This document shows, piece after piece, positions 60,355 through 64,000 of a stretch of 64,000 bases of DNA. The first letter of the stretch is position 1. Each line of letters starts with the position of its first letter. The notes beneath the pieces were generated by a model. The model searched no databases, had not been told where the DNA came from, and saw nothing but the letters and a program-made list of their open reading frames with translations. Source of the DNA: Fistularia commersonii (lineage: Eukaryota > Chordata > Actinopteri > Syngnathiformes > Fistulariidae); NCBI GenBank assembly GCA_037954325.1, contig JBBMNZ010000019.1, forward strand, positions 6,400,501-6,464,500, given 5' to 3'. The position numbers and the translations under genes were made by a program.

Positions 60355-61200
60355 AGGCAACATCAATGCTTTAAAATGTCAGATTTTTGCCGCTAACTGT
60401 ATCGGAGAGATGTGTCATCTCAGGACCCCAGGGAGTCGAACGTGATTAGCTAGAAACTCAGACACATAGCTCTTTATATGAAGTCAGTTATTAGTTCTAA
60501 AACTCTTAACAGTTCGTGAGTGTGTCTGCGTGTGTGTGTGACCTGGCGCACTCATTACTCAGTCAAGTGAACATCTCTTACATTGTTTGCTGGTTTAAAA
60601 GAAGGGCTGAGCAATATGGAGTAAGGATGGCATGATTTATATCACAATGTCTGTCTGCTTAGGTACATAAATGTGAAATATACAACATATCCTGACGTAC
60701 CCAAACCTGATATTTGTCGGTTACACTTTTTTTTTCTTTTAAATGCACATATAAAAGCCTATGAAAACAAGATATCTTACAGTGTCACTGATCCCTCCTT
60801 TGCATTTCAAAAAATTTTTGAAAGAGTATTTAATCTTCTACTTCTTTCCTGGTTATTAATGTGTAACATATTTCCTATTTACTCAATTTGAGGCCAATCA
60901 TTTCAAATAATTTCTAAACAAACTCACTACTGGCGTATCTGATGTTGACGACCTATAAATGAATTTAATGAGTAGCAAACAGTGGAGAGTTTCTGTTTGA
61001 TGATTTTCAAAAAATTCACAAGCCCAATTGCTGCTCATATTAGTTATCTATGATATATTGCCCAGCACAATTTTAATCCCTCTTGGCCAAGAAAAAATAC
61101 ACAACTGAGACTCCCAGTGTGATAGTGAATGCGGGTATTTAAAGACTTTATACAACATATGAACAGTTTACTGCACATCACCTTCAGAGTCATTTTACAG

Positions 61201-61206
61201 TTTATT
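61201..61206 (-). other. gps2: Candidate proximal gps2 poly(A) signal
   Basis: AATAAA on the minus strand about 210 nt after the gps2 stop codon. Confidence 0.4.
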
Positions 61207-61415
61207 TTACAAATTCTTGTGTAAAGTTATGTAAAATCCAAAGCTAGATGTTTAAAGGAGCACACAATTTCAAAGACTGCTGTACAGGAAATATTATCCT
61301 TAGGGTGAAACCGATCTTCATGCCTGGGACCTTTAATGTAGCATTTGATCCACTACTGTTATGTTTATTAGCACGATGAGTTCCCAGTGGCAGTGAAGGC
61401 AGCTGTTGCCTTGAG

Positions 61416-62296
61416 TTACTTGCCGTGATGGTAGAACCTTTGACTGCTCTGGGTGTGGGGGAGGAAGCCATGGCGGGGAGCCCCCTGAGGAGAACTCTGG
61501 AATGGGGCCTGGCAATAGAAATATCCATTGTGTGTCAAGAAATAAAGTGCTTGGTAATAAAAGTTATCCCATCTGGCAACAGAATTAAGAATAATTTTTG
61601 AAGCCAACAGGAAGTGTAGGTCATGCTTCAAACCACATGGTGGCAGTATAAAGCTGTTAAGTAAATGAAGACTTCAGGCCTGTAAGTGAAGCAGGGAAGC
61701 AGCTGTGTATCAGCTGTAAATGTCTAAACCATGATATCCATTATTACATAGTCTTGTTTTTAGACAATGCAGTTTGAAGTAAGGTCACCATCAGCCACTA
61801 CAGTTCCATCTGATAATTTTCAAGTATTAAGAGCCAACATCCAGAAGAGTGTCATGTCAAATTGATATGCATGTGTGTGTATAGAGGTTCACCTTTGCTG
61901 TGGGAATTTGGACTGCCATCGATGGTGTTGGCAGCAAACCTGGAGCAGAAGGATGCATGGCAGGGGGGTGCATTGGCCTCAAAGCACCCTGGGAAATTTA
62001 CAAAGTGAGACACAGCATGAAAATTGTGTAATGAGATATGTAGGTGATTAAGGGCAACTTTTCACATTTAATTACTGTATTTTCTGCACTATAAGGCGCA
62101 CCTGAAAGCCTTTGATTTTCTTAAAAACCAACAATGAGGCTTATAATGCGGTGCGCCTTATATGTGGAACAATATTGAGCCACAAGAGATCTCGTAACTA
62201 TGGAAAGCAGCTGCAACTCCATTTTCTCCTGTAGAAGAAGTAGCGCATGGTGCGTGCTGGGATATATGACTGCGCGAAGCAGGCACTTTCATTTCC

Positions 62297-62385
<89 letters not shown>

Positions 62386-63961
62386 ACGCGTTGCCGAAGT
62401 AGCAGCGGTAAAAACGGTAAAGGGGAATTCCAGTCCCACACCTGTCAGTTGTTAAATTGGGATCTCAGCTCTCAATGACAGAGACACAAGAATGGACTTT
62501 GACATACTACATTTGTTCTTACAGCATCAGTGAATCCTGATTGTTGGTTAGCATGTTCCAGCTGCTTCTGGAGCGGTATTCCAGCACCAGGGATATAGCC
62601 TGCATGCAAGAAAAAAAAATGCAGGTTTCATAAGAGACAGCTGCAACTCGTAGTCCTAACACATGCACAAATGCCTGTGAGGGTGTGTCAAATTATTTCA
62701 TTTAAACAATTAATATTCTGGTCTGCGCAGTCCTGAGTTTCTGGAGTAAATCTGCAAACTCGTCTCTTGAGTGGGAGACATAAAATGTTTTCTGCAAAAT
62801 ATGATCGCAGGTATTGGACCTGAATCTAAGCAAATAAACCATCTGAAAGCAGCAAGACTCCGAGTTCCCTGAAGGGAAACAGGTGTAATTAATACAATAA
62901 TGTTCATGGGGTCTCTTTTTCAAAGCATAAATGCTGACTGAATCTGTTTTACACACCCGCCTGTCTGAATGTCCTTCTGTCTGAAAAAATGCCCTTCATA
63001 TAGAGGAAAGTATACTGGAACGAAAAAAATAAATAAAAGACCCACAATCTATGAATAAACAACATCTATCAACAGGCCCCGTAATAGGCTATTCTACGAT
63101 TACACAGTAACTTGTACCTAACACTTACTAACACAGAAAACCAAACAGCAACATGAACACTGGACTGACCAGGCTGAGAGGTGAAATGACTGTGAACCGG
63201 GTAGCCAGGCTGCTGGTGAGGAAGATACTGCATCGCCTGAAAGGCAGACGCACCTGAGGGAGCAAGAACACACCTGGTTAGGAATTTCAGGGAAGCTATT
63301 ATAACATTGATTAACACACAATTGAAAATCACAAACCAATCATTTTGTATTCTTCGGAAGACGTGTTATCCCTACTCTGTAAACTCAAAGCCTTTGTACC
63401 TCTGATCTGGGAGCTGCTTGCGAAACTGACTGGTACAGATGGTCCAGGAGCGTAGGAGGAGGGATGCTGGGCCTGGGCAACCCCGTATGGTTCATGTACT
63501 CCTTGGCCCCCACTGAACTGCCCATGCTCTGCCGAGCCTGAGCTGAATCCAGGTGTCTGATAGTGTCGTGTCTGCAACCAGAGGTGGACAGGGAGGAGGA
63601 AGAAATATTAAAGAAAAGAGAAAAAAAGGAGACATAACCAAAAATACTAAAGAAAAAATTACCCACAGAATTTTTAAATCTAAACATGTCCATACTCACA
63701 GGAATCACAGCAGCAGAGAACAGCTGTTTGCTCCGTTCTCCAAGCAGAGCACCGGGTCGACTGTGACTGACTGGACTGCCTAAGAGATGTCAAAGAGATA
63801 TGCTGGGTGTTAATTCATTACGAAAAACAATAAAAAGCCTTTGTGGATGAAAAACAAGTTATCCTAATTAAGGGGACCTACCTTGAATGCTCAGGAGGTG
63901 CTGCCCTGCATGCATAGGAAGACTGGGCTGGTAGCTGGCTGATGTCAATGTTGTAATGTCA
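61416..63961 (-). CDS. gps2: G protein pathway suppressor 2, C-terminal part
   Basis: Minus-strand coding exons in the window: 63961-63882, 63779-63700, 63571-63400, 63253-63170, 62599-62523, 61988-61893, 61508-61416. They encode the last 226 residues; the N-terminal coiled coil that binds TBL1 and NCoR/SMRT lies beyond the right edge. GPS2 is a subunit of the NCoR/SMRT-HDAC3 corepressor complex and also inhibits Ubc13. Diagnostic blocks in order: ITTLTSASYQPSLPMHAGQH, TRHYQTPGF, AEHGQFSGG, FQAMQYLPHQQPGYPVHSHF, GIPLQKQLEHANQQSGF, ALRPMHPPAMHPSAPGLL and the terminal SSQRFYHHGK. The region is Pro/Gln/His-rich and probably disordered. The first exon here starts in phase 2, so a further coding exon must precede it. 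Orientation relative to eif5a is convergent, as in human. Confidence 0.95.
62071..62165. mobile_element. Short hairpin-forming DNA transposon remnant
   Basis: A perfect 13-bp inverted repeat, TATAAGGCGCACC at 62090-62102 and GGTGCGCCTTATA at 62150-62162, encloses a 47-bp loop. 'ACTATAAGGCGCACC' is the hallmark of a vertebrate-wide non-autonomous DNA repeat. It lies in a gps2 intron. Confidence 0.65.
62299..62390. repeat. (TG)n-(CG)n microsatellite in gps2 intron
   Basis: About 75 bp of TG followed by CGCGCGCG and CACACGCG, alternating purine-pyrimidine and so able to form Z-DNA. Confidence 0.93.
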
Positions 63962-64000
63962 CTAAGAGACAAAAAGAAAACGCGACTGAATTTCAGGAAA

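Noticed and set aside
1..64000. CRISPR array, tRNA, rRNA or known microRNA genes
   Set aside because: No spaced direct repeats of CRISPR type, no cloverleaf with A/B boxes, and no miR-195/497-type sequence was found by eye.

Overview
The window is vertebrate nuclear DNA, almost certainly from a teleost fish. Genes are split by GT-AG introns, many under 500 bp. There are long (CA)n/(GT)n runs, LINE tails ending in short A+T-rich tandem repeats, a SINE tail, and Tc1-like and hAT-like DNA transposon remnants. The proteins are fish orthologues of human genes. All gene models were spliced by eye; exon phases were summed and each reading frame closes.

Left part (1-13.3 kb, + strand): capg (gelsolin-type actin capping protein, 8 coding exons, 344 aa), with a degenerate LINE fragment directly after its exon 6 donor. 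A 9-coding-exon gene for a 433-aa PRY-SPRY (B30.2) protein without RING or B-box follows.

Middle (16.3-29 kb, - strand): a 685-aa predicted secreted protein with a signal peptide, one C-type lectin domain, five fibronectin III domains and no membrane segment. Next comes a complete tp53 (10 coding exons, 381 aa) with a non-coding first exon and a hAT-like transposon just upstream.

Right part (34.6-64 kb): slc2a4/GLUT4 (+), ybx2 (-), eif5a (+) and the 3' two-thirds of gps2 (-, cut by the window edge). Order and orientation match human 17p13.1 (SLC2A4-YBX2-EIF5A-GPS2). TP53 lies on the same human chromosome arm but several hundred kb away; here its start is about 7 kb from the slc2a4 start.

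The genes do not form one pathway. The main points of interest are the conserved block, a Met-Asp repeat in place of the GLUT4 dileucine region, a Lys-Ser-Pro-rich tail on Ybx2, the lectin-FN3 protein, and transposon remnants touching a splice site (capg) and a promoter (tp53). No CRISPR array, rRNA, tRNA or microRNA was recognised.
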